DNA from: an uncultured Dorea sp. | Lineage (GTDB): Bacteria; Bacillota; Clostridia; Lachnospirales; Lachnospiraceae | Length of the DNA stretch: 13,041 bases | Direction of reading: 5' to 3' | Assembly: GCA_948844705.1 (NCBI GenBank) | Contig: CAQNVT010000187.1 | Coordinates: 1 to 13,041, forward strand | Translations under genes and position numbers: made by a program | Part shown: piece after piece, positions 1 to 8,053 of the stretch | Position numbering within the stretch: position 1 is the first letter of the stretch | How the letters are laid out: every line of letters begins with the position of its first letter | The notes under the pieces: generated by a model | Told to the model about the DNA's origin: nothing | What the model saw: the letters and a program-made list of their open reading frames with translations, nothing else | Databases searched by the model: none

Positions 1-23
1 ACACTTGAACGATATTCCGGCAT
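1..23 (-). CDS. Possible 5' end of a divergent gene (partial, uncertain)
   Basis: Reading the minus strand, an ATG at 23-21 follows an AAGAAGGAG-type ribosome binding site with a 5-nt gap, and seven codons stay open (starting MPEYRSS) to the window edge. A gene divergent from a TetR regulator is a common arrangement and is often the regulator's target. Only seven codons are visible, so no product can be named. The call rests on the ribosome binding site and geometry alone. Confidence 0.3.
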
Positions 24-85
24 AAGGGCTCCTTCTTTCCTCTTCCTATATATTCATAATCACATACGCGAAAGGGGTGATGCCA

Positions 86-673
86 ATGCCACGTAAACGG
101 CGTTCTACGAAAAGCCGCATTGTAAAAGCTGCATGGAACCTATTCTACAAAAATGGCTATGACAATACCACTGTAGACGATATTATCGCTGCTTCCAAGA
201 CGTCAAAGGGCACTTTTTATCACTATTTTAAAGGCAAGGAGGCGCTTCTTAACTCCTTATCCAGTCTTTTCGACGAAAAGTATGAGGAGCTTGCCGCAGT
301 GATTGATCCCGGCCTGTCAGCCTATGATAAGCTGTTATTTTTAAACCATGAATTATTTTATATGATCGAGACAAGCGTCGATATTAAACTTCTTGCTTCT
401 CTCTATTCCTCACAGCTTGTCACAAAGGATAAAAGATCTCTGGTTGACGAAAAACGCTTTTATTACAAATGGACTCATGAGATCATTACTGACGGTTTAG
501 CAGCAGGTGAATTTAAAGATACCAGCACCGCGGAAGAACTGATGAATCTCTACGCCATGTATGAACGGGCGCTTCTTTATGACTGGGCGCTTTTTAAAGG
601 AAGGTATTCTCTGACCGAATACAGCGACAAATTGATGCCGCATTTATTGGATATGTTTGTTGAAGGAGTATAG
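86..673 (+). CDS. TetR/AcrR-family transcriptional regulator
   Basis: This is a 195-residue one-component DNA-binding repressor. Residues about 7-55 form the TetR helix-turn-helix, with the typical core TTVDDIIAASKTSKGTFYHYF and the following lysine-rich helix. The remaining all-alpha part is the variable ligand and dimerisation domain, which gives no ligand. The ATG at 86 is preferred because AAAGGGG (71-77) sits 8 nt upstream; the GTG at 77 and ATG at 80 overlap or crowd that site. The gene converges on the selenium island and shares a terminator with it. Its target is more likely the divergent gene off the left edge than the island, but that is inference. Confidence 0.9.
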   Translation: MPRKRRSTKSRIVKAAWNLFYKNGYDNTTVDDIIAASKTSKGTFYHYFKGKEALLNSLSSLFDEKYEELAAVIDPGLSAYDKLLFLNHELFYMIETSVDIKLLASLYSSQLVTKDKRSLVDEKRFYYKWTHEIITDGLAAGEFKDTSTAEELMNLYAMYERALLYDWALFKGRYSLTEYSDKLMPHLLDMFVEGV

Positions 674-692
674 TTATGGATGTTGAACCTTA

Positions 693-733
693 AAAGACAG
701 GTAACGTTTCTAATTGAAAACGTACCTGTCTTT
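693..733. terminator. Bidirectional terminator between tetR and the selenium operon
   Basis: A 10-bp perfect stem (AAAGACAGGT/ACCTGTCTTT) extends inward through ACGTTT-type pairing with one bulged A. It lies 20 bp after the tetR stop and 17 bp after the end of the minus-strand DUF3343 gene. The arms begin and end in A and T runs, so the RNA has a U-run on both strands (TTT on plus, TTTT on minus), as expected for a terminator shared by convergent genes. Confidence 0.8.
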
Positions 734-749
734 CTCATTCTCATGAATA

Positions 750-986
750 CTAGACCATGCACTCGTGCATTTCTTCTTCTTTGATCCCTGCCCTTTCCAT
801 CATGGCCGCGATCTCTTCTCTGTCAGAGAGTTCCGCACACCAGGCAAGGCCGCAGCCTGCCGATATGGCCCTCGGAACCGGGATGATACGCCCCGGTACC
901 CGATATTCCTTACATGCCTTCTCCATCGCCATTGCATCGGCAGTCGTATGAAATGTTATCACCAGCCTCAGTTCTTTTTTCCTCAT
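750..986 (-). CDS. DUF3343 domain protein, putative Se/S carrier-like
   Basis: This 78-residue protein has the DUF3343 layout: an N-terminal beta strand (LVITFHTT), a helix containing AMAMEKACKEY, then a VPGRIIPVPRAISAGCGLAWCA segment in which the CGL cysteine (C45) is the conserved candidate sulfur or selenium ligand. C50 and C76 are additional cysteines. The family is repeatedly found beside YedE/YedF and selD genes; its exact chemistry is not established, and a selenium-carrier role is inference from neighbourhood. The start lies 2 nt after the tusA-like stop codon, so translation is probably coupled. It is the last gene of the csd-yedE-tusA unit. Confidence 0.85.
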   Translation of the reverse strand: MRKKELRLVITFHTTADAMAMEKACKEYRVPGRIIPVPRAISAGCGLAWCAELSDREEIAAMMERAGIKEEEMHECMV

Positions 987-988
987 AA

Positions 989-1192
989 TTATTCGATCAC
1001 CACTTCGAAATATCCGTCTTTCTCTGATGAAACCGGAGTTTTCCCATGATCCTTCGCATATTTCTCCACATTCATCTTCTGATGCGGCTCTGTCACCAGC
1101 ACCTTTACTGCCTCTGTCGCTCCCTTAAGCGCCTCTGCCGTCAGCATGAGCGGCTCCGGACAGGAAAGACCTCTTGCATCTACTTCCTTCAT
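989..1192 (-). CDS. TusA-like sulfurtransferase/selenium carrier protein
   Basis: This is a 67-residue TusA/SirA-fold protein. The family signature is at the N-terminus: VDARGLSCPEPLM, with the catalytic Cys at position 11 followed by PEP. In E. coli, TusA receives persulfide sulfur from IscS for tRNA thiolation. Here the gene sits between yedE and DUF3343 in a selenium island, so passing selenium or sulfur from the desulfurase or transporter to SelD is a reasonable inference. A GGAAGG ribosome binding site lies about 9 nt before the ATG. It is distinct from the N-terminal TusA domain of the YedF homologue encoded at 9228-9833. Confidence 0.88.
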   Translation of the reverse strand: MKEVDARGLSCPEPLMLTAEALKGATEAVKVLVTEPHQKMNVEKYAKDHGKTPVSSEKDGYFEVVIE

Positions 1193-1263
1193 ATTATTTT
1201 ACCTTCCTTCTTAGAATACTATGTATCCGATATTATTTCAACTATTACCTGTGTAAGCAATAA

Positions 1264-2361
1264 TTATTTATTCTCCTCGCGTTTGTGTGTGAAAGCAATG
1301 ATAAAGCATACAATAATGCAGATAATACATGCTGCCTTTCCGTTTGCAGGAACGGCGCCTGCCACGATTTCCTGAGTCTCTGCATTCATGGCGGTTCCGC
1401 TTGCCGCAAGTCCGAAGTTATGGCAGAGCGCAGCCCCGAAAAACATACCCATTACAGTTACCGCAGAATCCGAAGAGCCCTGTCCTGCAAGGATCAGCTG
1501 GCGAAGTGGGCATCCACCTGCCAGAACCGCGGCAAATCCAACTGCATACATACCCAGCACATTCCACAGATGCTCGGAATGAGCAATAATTCCCGGCGTA
1601 TTAAAGCCAGGCACAAAGCGTCCCGTTGCCACATTAAATACAAGCATAACCACGAATAATCCTGCGATAACACTGAACAGATCAAAATTCTTCATCAGAA
1701 TAATATCACGCATACTTCCTGCGAAACACATTCTGGATTTCTGAGCAAATGCTCCGAACACAAGACCTCCGATCAAAGAAGCGATAAGCGGCGCATGAAG
1801 GCTTCCCGGACCTGCTTCGCTTGCCTTTAGAAGGGATGTACAAAGCGCCAGCACGAGGATTCCCACCATGATGACAGGAAGAACGGCGCCGCTTGCTTTA
1901 TTCGTCACATGCGCTCTTCCAAGGCTGAAGCCCTGTTTTAACGCAAACACACCTGTAGCCACACCAAGGATAAAGCCTACAAGCGCTACCCACGCATTTA
2001 AGTCACCTGCCGACATACGGATGATCATACGAAGCGGGCATCCCAGGAACACCAGCGAACCGATCATGATGATCATTCCCAGCACAAAACGAGTCATTGT
2101 GGAAGAACCCGCCGTAGAGCGGTACTCTTTTGTTGCAACAGAGATTATAAATGCTCCGAGCACCAGACCGATAATCTCCGGTCTTGCATACTGAACCACC
2201 TCTGCCTGATGCATTCCGAGCGCCCCTGCCGTATCACGGATAAAGCAGGCAATGCAGAATGCCATATTAGCCGGATTTCCCATAAAAGCAAGACATGCCG
2301 CTACAAGTCCGCAGACGGCGCCGGCCAGCGCCAGTTTTTTCTTTGAATCTGATAAATTCAT
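1264..2361 (-). CDS. yedE: YedE-type selenium metabolism membrane transporter (YeeE/YedE family)
   Basis: This 365-residue polytopic inner-membrane protein has about ten hydrophobic segments arranged as two YeeE/YedE half-repeats. The conserved cysteine motifs are visible: FCIACF (C36, C39), LGCPLR (C108), MCFAGSMRD (C212) and GGCPLR (C284). In YeeE of this fold, membrane-embedded cysteines relay thiosulfate. The YedE branch is confined mostly to SelD-containing genomes and is linked to YedF, so uptake or trafficking of a selenium species is inferred rather than proven. A GGAGG ribosome binding site lies 10 nt before the ATG. The upstream reading frame from csd ends in a TGA that overlaps this ATG. 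Confidence 0.88.
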   Translation of the reverse strand: MNLSDSKKKLALAGAVCGLVAACLAFMGNPANMAFCIACFIRDTAGALGMHQAEVVQYARPEIIGLVLGAFIISVATKEYRSTAGSSTMTRFVLGMIIMIGSLVFLGCPLRMIIRMSAGDLNAWVALVGFILGVATGVFALKQGFSLGRAHVTNKASGAVLPVIMVGILVLALCTSLLKASEAGPGSLHAPLIASLIGGLVFGAFAQKSRMCFAGSMRDIILMKNFDLFSVIAGLFVVMLVFNVATGRFVPGFNTPGIIAHSEHLWNVLGMYAVGFAAVLAGGCPLRQLILAGQGSSDSAVTVMGMFFGAALCHNFGLAASGTAMNAETQEIVAGAVPANGKAACIICIIVCFIIAFTHKREENK

Positions 2362-2474
2362 GTTTTCATTTCCTCCTTTGTTCTCTCATTCCGGGTCATG
2401 GAAATATCCAACCCGTACAAGCGCAGAACCTTATCAGTTACCGGAACACCCGTAGGGTGTGAACAGTAACCTCA
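2362..2474 (-). other. Structured csd-yedE spacer with two hairpins and a readthrough frame
   Basis: Two hairpins are visible on the minus strand. The first, at 2437-2470, has an ACACCC/GGGTGT 6-bp stem with a 3-nt loop inside an outer GTTAC/GTAAC stem. The second, at 2392-2416, has CGGGT/ACCCG enclosing TGGA-TATT-TCCA with a 2-nt bulge. No U-run follows either, so they are not classic terminators. The csd frame after its tandem TGA TGA stays open for 37 codons and closes at a TGA overlapping the yedE ATG. It could be a cis-regulatory RNA, a processing site or a translated extension; I cannot decide from sequence alone. Confidence 0.45.
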
Positions 2475-3611
2475 TCAGTCAAGCGCCAGCTCGCGGACAG
2501 CCCGTATGGCTGTATCCACCTCTTCCTCTGTGTTATAATGTGAAAAACTGAATCTCACAGCCCCCTGCTCTACGGTTCCGAGCGCCTTATGCATAAGCGG
2601 TGCACAGTGCCCTCCCGGTCTCGTAGAAATCCCATATTCCGTAAGAAGCTCATCACTCACTTCCGAAGAGTCATAATCACCGATATTAAGCGTTACGATC
2701 GCGCATCGGTCAAAGGTTGTAAAGTCCCCGTATATCTTTATGCCCGGTATATCCTTCACACCCTCATAAAATTTCCGCATGAATCCCTGCTCCTTCTCCC
2801 GGATCGTATCCATGCCGACTTCATTTATATAATCAATTGCGGCGCCGAGGCCTGCGATTCCGTGTCCGTTTAAGGTTCCTGCCTCCAGTGCGGTAGGCAT
2901 CTCCTCCGGATGAGTCCTGCTGTATGTCTGAACTCCGCTACCTCCGCTCTTTAACGGTCTTACCGAAAGCCCCTTCTTTACATACATGCCGCCGACTCCC
3001 TGGGGACCCAGAAGCCCTTTATGTCCGGTAAAGCACAAAACGTCTATGTGCATCCTCTGCACATCGATCGGAAAAACTCCCGCGGTCTGGGATGCATCTA
3101 CGACAAACAGAAGTCCATGGGTGTGTGCCATTTCGCCAACCTTTTCAATATCAATATAATTTCCTGTCAGATTGGAGCCGTTTGTACAGATGATCATCTT
3201 TGTCTCCGGAAGGATCGCCTCCTCCATCTCCTTCAGAGAAAAGATTCCCTCTTTATTGCTTTCAATAATCGTAAGCTTCACGCCTCTTTTTTCCATCTCA
3301 TAAAGCGGCCGGAGGACCGAATTATGCTCCAGCATCGTTGTAATCACGTGATCACCCGGATCTAAGAGCCCCTTAACAGCTATATTAAGACTTTCCGTCG
3401 AATTATTGGTAAATACGATCTGACGTGGATCCTCCGCGCCAAAAAAGCGGCACAGCTTGTCCCTCGTATCATATATGACTCTTGAGGCGCTTAAGGATGC
3501 CTCATTAGCCCCCCGCCCCGCATTTCCCATAGAGCTCATAGCCCGGACCACTGCATCGATAACCGCCTGCGGCTTATGCATTGTCGTCGCCGCATTATCC
3601 ATATATATCAT
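2475..3611 (-). CDS. Class V aminotransferase: cysteine desulfurase/selenocysteine lyase-like
   Basis: This 378-residue PLP enzyme of the NifS/SufS/CsdB fold most resembles the EF2568-type desulfurase family found in selenium loci. The sequence shows MDNAATT at the N-terminus, the cofactor-contacting H96, the DASQ motif (D172, Q175), the Schiff-base lysine K198 in TGHKGLLGPQG, and a catalytic cysteine C336 in GGHCAPLMHKALG. It probably releases sulfur or selenium from cysteine or selenocysteine as a protein-bound persulfide or selenide for SelD; the substrate preference cannot be read from sequence. AAAGGAG lies 7 nt before the ATG. It is the first gene of a unit with yedE, tusA-like and DUF3343. 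Its stop is a tandem TGA TGA, which is notable in a selenocysteine-decoding genome. Confidence 0.9.
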   Translation of the reverse strand: MIYMDNAATTMHKPQAVIDAVVRAMSSMGNAGRGANEASLSASRVIYDTRDKLCRFFGAEDPRQIVFTNNSTESLNIAVKGLLDPGDHVITTMLEHNSVLRPLYEMEKRGVKLTIIESNKEGIFSLKEMEEAILPETKMIICTNGSNLTGNYIDIEKVGEMAHTHGLLFVVDASQTAGVFPIDVQRMHIDVLCFTGHKGLLGPQGVGGMYVKKGLSVRPLKSGGSGVQTYSRTHPEEMPTALEAGTLNGHGIAGLGAAIDYINEVGMDTIREKEQGFMRKFYEGVKDIPGIKIYGDFTTFDRCAIVTLNIGDYDSSEVSDELLTEYGISTRPGGHCAPLMHKALGTVEQGAVRFSFSHYNTEEEVDTAIRAVRELALD

Positions 3612-3651
3612 GCTTTTACTCCTTTCATCTCATATACATTCCCTACTATCA

Positions 3652-3680
3652 AGTATAAGTGTTTCCTTTGCTTTCGTCTA
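3652..3680 (-). promoter_or_regulatory. Candidate promoter of the csd-yedE-tusA-DUF3343 unit
   Basis: On the minus strand, TAGACG (3675-3680, 4/6 to the -35 consensus) and TATACT (3652-3657, 5/6 to the -10) are 17 bp apart, about 40 bp upstream of the csd ATG. The predicted start near 3645 places the ATAG-N7-CTAT palindrome (3710-3724) centred about 72 bp upstream, a typical LysR activation geometry. Confidence 0.45.
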
Positions 3681-3693
3681 ATCAAAAACTTTT

Positions 3694-3740
3694 ATAAAAG
3701 CCTGCAATTATAGACTTTATCTATAATTGCAGGCTTTTAT
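3694..3740. terminator. Strong palindromic terminator after lysR, containing an ATAG-N7-CTAT box
   Basis: Two perfect 21-bp arms flank a 5-nt loop. On the minus strand the 3' arm ends in GGCTTTTAT and the T-richness continues, fitting intrinsic termination of the selD-selA-selB-lysR unit 24 bp after the lysR stop. The palindrome centre (3710-3724) is an exact ATAG-N7-CTAT motif, so this DNA may also serve as a LysR operator for the downstream csd promoter. Confidence 0.8.
3710..3724. promoter_or_regulatory. Candidate LysR operator 1 (upstream of csd)
   Basis: This ATAG-N7-CTAT dyad has the T-N11-A form of LysR-family boxes. It lies about 100 bp before the csd ATG, inside the lysR terminator palindrome. 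The same motif occurs at two other intergenic sites in the window and nowhere that I could find inside a gene. Confidence 0.45.
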
Positions 3741-3764
3741 CTTATTTACAGACTGTATAAACGC

Positions 3765-4670
3765 TTATATTTCATACACCTCTTTCACAACTTTGATAAA
3801 CCTTTCTGCCGAATGTGACAGCTGGTAATTCTTGTTGTACACAAGATTAATATCACGGCCCTCATCTGCCTTCGGAATCGGAAAGGTAAGAAGTCTCCCC
3901 TCCTCCACCTCATCCACTGCCGTGAGCCTGGAAAGTATTGTAATTCCCACGCCTTGTTTTACGGATTTTTTGATCGTTTCCTGGTTTCCGATACTCGCAA
4001 TAATATCCATCGACATCAGATCAATTCCCGCGGCCCGTAATTGCTTCTCCGCCTCCTTGCGGGTACCGGACCCTTCCTCCCTGAGAATCAGATGCTCTTC
4101 TTTAAGCCACTCTACGTCTTCTCTTCCCGTCTCCTTAAGCTTCCGATATCTCTCTGTATTTGGCGTGATAATTGCCAGCTCATCCTTATAAAACGGAATA
4201 TACTTACAATGCTTTTTCTCCAGCACCGTACCGGTAAATCCGATATCCGCCATGTGCTCTACGATCTGCGTGATCACCTCGGTACTGTCGGTCTCCATAA
4301 TCTTAAGCTGCTCATCCGGATACCGTTCTCTGAATTTAAGGAGAATCCCCGGAAGAAGATATTGCGCAGGTATCGTAGATGCCGCAATGGTGATACACTG
4401 CTTTTCATCCTCGTCCTTCTTGCCGAAACGGGCTTCTATCTTTTTTTCCAGCTCCACCATCTGTTTTGCATATTTATATAAATCCTTGCCGTCCTCTGAC
4501 AGATTTACCTCTTTTGTATTCCTGATAAACAGCCTGACATTTAATTCCTTTTCCAGAGAAGATACGTGTGCACTTATCGTCGGCTGTGTAAGAAAAAGCT
4601 CTCTTGCCGCCTTTGAAAAGCTTCCGCCCTCTGCCACCTGCACAAATGCCTCTAATTGCTTCAAATTCAT
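3765..4670 (-). CDS. LysR-family regulator associated with selenium metabolism
   Basis: This 301-residue LysR-type regulator starts with an N-terminal winged helix-turn-helix at about 1-60 (MNLKQLEAFVQVAEGGSFSK, then TQPTISAHVSSLEKEL). A linker helix follows, then a periplasmic-binding-protein-like effector domain from about 90 to 295. A LysR subfamily is recognised that co-occurs with selenium genes, and this one fits by position. Its ATG overlaps the selB stop as ATGA, so it is co-transcribed and probably translationally coupled to selB. It likely senses a selenium- or sulfur-linked small molecule and controls the island; the effector is unknown. Three palindromes of the LysR-box form lie in nearby control regions. 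Confidence 0.9.
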   Translation of the reverse strand: MNLKQLEAFVQVAEGGSFSKAARELFLTQPTISAHVSSLEKELNVRLFIRNTKEVNLSEDGKDLYKYAKQMVELEKKIEARFGKKDEDEKQCITIAASTIPAQYLLPGILLKFRERYPDEQLKIMETDSTEVITQIVEHMADIGFTGTVLEKKHCKYIPFYKDELAIITPNTERYRKLKETGREDVEWLKEEHLILREEGSGTRKEAEKQLRAAGIDLMSMDIIASIGNQETIKKSVKQGVGITILSRLTAVDEVEEGRLLTFPIPKADEGRDINLVYNKNYQLSHSAERFIKVVKEVYEI

Positions 4671-6583
4671 TCGTATGCCACCCTTTCGCTTTCTGCTCCT
4701 GTTTTTTTCGTCACTTTAATACTATCCATGTATTCCAGTATAGGTTTGGCACTCTTTCTGCTTGTTTTAAATATATCACGAACCTGTGCAATCGTAATGA
4801 GCGGATCCTCCTTAAGCTTTTCCCGGATTATCTTCTCGGCCTCGTCAATGTATGACTTCTTTGTGTACATGTCGTCTGACACCTTTACGATCTGCTTTTC
4901 TTCGAGCAGGATATTCAGGATATCGTCCGTGATCTCTCCCGGCGTCCCGCCAAAATCAATCTCAGAATATCTGACAAAATCATAGCCTGCCTTTTCAAAG
5001 GAATCTAAAAGCTTCTTTGACACTTTATCATAAAGGGCATCCTTTCTCACCTCATATTCCGGCGTACACAAGAATTCATCTACACGCTTCACCTGACCGG
5101 CAGTCTCAAAGGCTTCCACGATCCTGTCAAACACATTTGCCTTAATTTTCTTGAAATGCGTCATCTGAGCTTCTGCCTTTCTCATGCCGTAGCGGTACGG
5201 ATGCTCTGCCTCATATTTATCCAGTGTATCAAGAAGCTTACGCAGCATGGCGCGCTCACTGTCCGCATGCCATGCATAGACATCCTTCCGCATCGCAAAG
5301 GTGCGGACTCTTCCTTCTTCCGTAAGCTTTCTTATATCCTCTGCGACCTCTTCTGCCGAAAGTGCGGTAAGCTTCGCAAGCTCTGCCGCCGTAATCAATG
5401 TATCTGCATGCTCTTTAATATGAAGCTCGATCACATCTGCCGAGGAACCGGATTCCTTCCGCTTAAGCTCCTCAATCACATCGTCTCTGAAGCGTCTCTT
5501 CACCGTTGGATTCGGTTCTAAGATCACCCCTCCCCCGATCGTCTCCATCGGAGAATAAAATCTTACGACGAACTTATCGCCGCGTCTGACCGCAAGCTCC
5601 TCCTCAAGCCTTAACTGTACATATCCGCTTTCTCCCGGTCCAAGCTCCTCCTTATCAAGAAGCACGGCCCGGCAGAGTATCTCGCTCGTTCCGGTGAAAA
5701 AATGAAGTCTTGTGTGATTTGTAAGCACACGCAATGATGAATCCAGCATATCAAGACGTACATCCAGAAGATCCGTATTTTTCATGCTGTCCGGCGGGGC
5801 CAGAACACACCCTCTTTTTATCTCCTTCTTCTTAACATTCGAAAGATTGATCGCCACACGCTGGCCGGCATAACAGGCTTTTTTATCCTCTCCATGTACC
5901 TGTATGCTCCGGATCTTACACTCCTTGCCTATGGGATACATTTCCAGCGTATCCTCCTTTGTGATCGTGCCTGATACCAGTGTCCCTGTTATGATCGTCC
6001 CAAAGCCCGACAGACTGAAGGCGCGGTCGACCGGAAGACGGGGAATCGTCTGTGTATCCTTTGTCACGACTTCGTCCCTTGTCATGTGCCCGATTACCTT
6101 TACAAGCTCGTCCAGTCCCTCTCCCGTGGCCGCAGACACCTTAAGCACCGGTGCATGCTCCAGAAATGTCCCCTGAAGCTCTTCCTTTACCTCTTCCTCT
6201 ACAAGCTCCAGCCACTCCTCGTCTACAATATCGCATTTATTTAATACAATGATGCTTTTTTCGATCCCAAGAAGATGAAGGATATCCATATGTTCTCTCG
6301 TCTGAGGCATGATTCCCTCATCTGCGGCGATCACCAGAAGGACAAGATCCATCCCCACAACACCGGCAACCATATTATTAATAAATTTTTCATGTCCCGG
6401 AACATCAATGATTCCTGCACGGTCGCCTCCCGGAAGATCGAACCACGTAAATCCCAGATCTATGGTAATGCCGCGTCTTTGCTCCTCCTCCCACCGGTCT
6501 GTATTGCGCCCTGTGAGCGCTTTGATCAGAGTTGTCTTACCGTGGTCAATATGTCCGGCCGTGCCGATAATTACATTTTTCAT
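4667..6583 (-). CDS. selB: Selenocysteine-specific elongation factor SelB
   Basis: This is a 638-residue GTPase that replaces EF-Tu for Sec-tRNASec and binds SECIS RNA. The G-domain motifs are all visible: G1 GHIDHGKT (10-17), G2 RGITID (37-42), G3 DVPGH (60-64) and G4 NKCD (115-118). Beta-barrel domains II and III follow to about residue 350. The C-terminal 260 residues are the winged-helix array specific to SelB, ending in the RNA-binding wing segment (TSRKSAKPILEYMDS, near 605-619). Length matches the family (E. coli 614). It starts 9 nt after the selA stop, with AGGAG overlapping that stop, and overlaps lysR by 4 nt. Confidence 0.97.
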   Translation of the reverse strand: MKNVIIGTAGHIDHGKTTLIKALTGRNTDRWEEEQRRGITIDLGFTWFDLPGGDRAGIIDVPGHEKFINNMVAGVVGMDLVLLVIAADEGIMPQTREHMDILHLLGIEKSIIVLNKCDIVDEEWLELVEEEVKEELQGTFLEHAPVLKVSAATGEGLDELVKVIGHMTRDEVVTKDTQTIPRLPVDRAFSLSGFGTIITGTLVSGTITKEDTLEMYPIGKECKIRSIQVHGEDKKACYAGQRVAINLSNVKKKEIKRGCVLAPPDSMKNTDLLDVRLDMLDSSLRVLTNHTRLHFFTGTSEILCRAVLLDKEELGPGESGYVQLRLEEELAVRRGDKFVVRFYSPMETIGGGVILEPNPTVKRRFRDDVIEELKRKESGSSADVIELHIKEHADTLITAAELAKLTALSAEEVAEDIRKLTEEGRVRTFAMRKDVYAWHADSERAMLRKLLDTLDKYEAEHPYRYGMRKAEAQMTHFKKIKANVFDRIVEAFETAGQVKRVDEFLCTPEYEVRKDALYDKVSKKLLDSFEKAGYDFVRYSEIDFGGTPGEITDDILNILLEEKQIVKVSDDMYTKKSYIDEAEKIIREKLKEDPLITIAQVRDIFKTSRKSAKPILEYMDSIKVTKKTGAESERVAYE

Positions 6584-6592
6584 ATCCTGCTC

Positions 6593-8020
6593 CTATCGCC
6601 CTTCTATCAGACTCATTTCTTCCAGTACTGCAAGCTCCTTTAACTGGCCGGCGATCACAGAGAACAGCTGTCTCTCAATCGTCCGCACATCCAGAAGAAT
6701 CGTATCATTTGCCGTCCTTGGTATGATCGGCACCGGCAGATGCCTCATACGCTCCTCCAGCTCAGCCACACTGATCTTTTCCGGACGAATCGCCGCTGCC
6801 ATGCCCGGTATGCGCTCCAACGGGAGAGATCCTCCGCCAATCTGAGATTCACACTTAATTGCTTCTATCTTTGCCGGAAGATCCGCTCTTCTTAACATCC
6901 TTACAAGCGTACGGGCTTCCTTATCCACTTCCTCAAAGGATTTCGTAATCATACGGAGTACCGGAAGATTCTGAACTGCCTTTTCCTCCGACAGATATTC
7001 CTGGAGAACCAGCTCCAATGCAGCCGCGGTGAATTTATCGATCCGAAGCGCTCTCGTAAGCTGATTTTTCTTCATCATATCGATATATTTTTTCCTGCCG
7101 ATGATAATTCCTGCCTGCGGTCCGCCGAGAAGCTTATCCCCGCTGAAGCAGACTACATCCGCGCCCTTCCTTATGGACTCCTGCACGGTCGGCTCATAGG
7201 TAATTCCATATTTACTCAGATCAATAAGCACGCCGCTTCCCAGATCCTCGATAACCGGAAGGTCATGCTCCTTTGCCAGAGGAATCAGCTCGTCGATCCC
7301 TACCGTATCCGTGAAGCCCACAATACGGTAATTGCTTGTGTGTACCTTAAGAAGCGCTTTTGTCTCCTCCGTGACCGCATTCTCATAATCATCATAATGC
7401 GTCTTATTTGTTGTCCCCACCTCTACAAGCGTGGCTCCGCTCTGCTCCATAACATCCGGAATGCGGAACTTTCCGCCGATCTCTACAAGCTCGCCGCGGG
7501 ATACGACGACCTCGCCGCCCTTTGCGAGTGAGCTTAAGATCAGCATAACTGCGGCGGCGTTGTTATTAACCGCCATAGCCGCCTCCGCACCCGTGATCTT
7601 ACACAGAAGCTTCTCAAAATGCGAATACCTTTCCCCGCGCTTTCCGGCCTCCAGATTATATTCCAGATTCGAGTATCCTGTAGCGACCGCCGCGATCCGC
7701 TTCATATGCTCCCGGCTTATGGGGGCGCGTCCCAGATTCGTGTGAAGAATCGTTCCCGTCCCGTTAACCACCATCCGCATATTCGGCGTATGCATGGCCG
7801 CCACTGTCATTTCTATATGGGATAAAAGCAGATCTATCTGCATCCTCGCCTTTTCTTCATCCTCGCACTGCGCGATATATTTTCGCAGCTTATTCATCTC
7901 TATGTGTATGGACTCCATCACCGTATCTCTGCTGTAATGGGCAATGAGTGCCTGAACTGCCTCATTTTCCAGCAGGACGTCTACCTTTGGTATGCTGCGG
8001 TACAACATATTTTTGTTCAT
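6593..8020 (-). CDS. selA: L-seryl-tRNA(Sec) selenium transferase SelA
   Basis: This 475-residue PLP enzyme converts Ser-tRNASec to Sec-tRNASec using selenophosphate. The sequence contains the family block NGTGTILHTNLGRAP (86-100), the YSNLEYNLEAGKRGER region (116-131), and the PLP lysine K296 in FSGDKLLGGPQ, aligning with K295 of the E. coli enzyme. Length agrees with the bacterial decameric form (E. coli 463), which includes an N-terminal tRNA-binding domain. A GAAGGGA ribosome binding site precedes the ATG. It lies 33 nt after selD and 9 nt before selB, forming one translational block. Confidence 0.97.
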   Translation of the reverse strand: MNKNMLYRSIPKVDVLLENEAVQALIAHYSRDTVMESIHIEMNKLRKYIAQCEDEEKARMQIDLLLSHIEMTVAAMHTPNMRMVVNGTGTILHTNLGRAPISREHMKRIAAVATGYSNLEYNLEAGKRGERYSHFEKLLCKITGAEAAMAVNNNAAAVMLILSSLAKGGEVVVSRGELVEIGGKFRIPDVMEQSGATLVEVGTTNKTHYDDYENAVTEETKALLKVHTSNYRIVGFTDTVGIDELIPLAKEHDLPVIEDLGSGVLIDLSKYGITYEPTVQESIRKGADVVCFSGDKLLGGPQAGIIIGRKKYIDMMKKNQLTRALRIDKFTAAALELVLQEYLSEEKAVQNLPVLRMITKSFEEVDKEARTLVRMLRRADLPAKIEAIKCESQIGGGSLPLERIPGMAAAIRPEKISVAELEERMRHLPVPIIPRTANDTILLDVRTIERQLFSVIAGQLKELAVLEEMSLIEGR

Positions 8021-8053
8021 GTTTTTATTCCCTTCTTCCGTCTGTTTTTCCTG

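Noticed and set aside
1046..2194. Plus-strand open frames of 60-125 codons opposite yedE, tusA-like and other minus-strand genes
   Set aside because: They are antisense shadows of clearly recognisable genes, without family resemblance or good ribosome binding sites.
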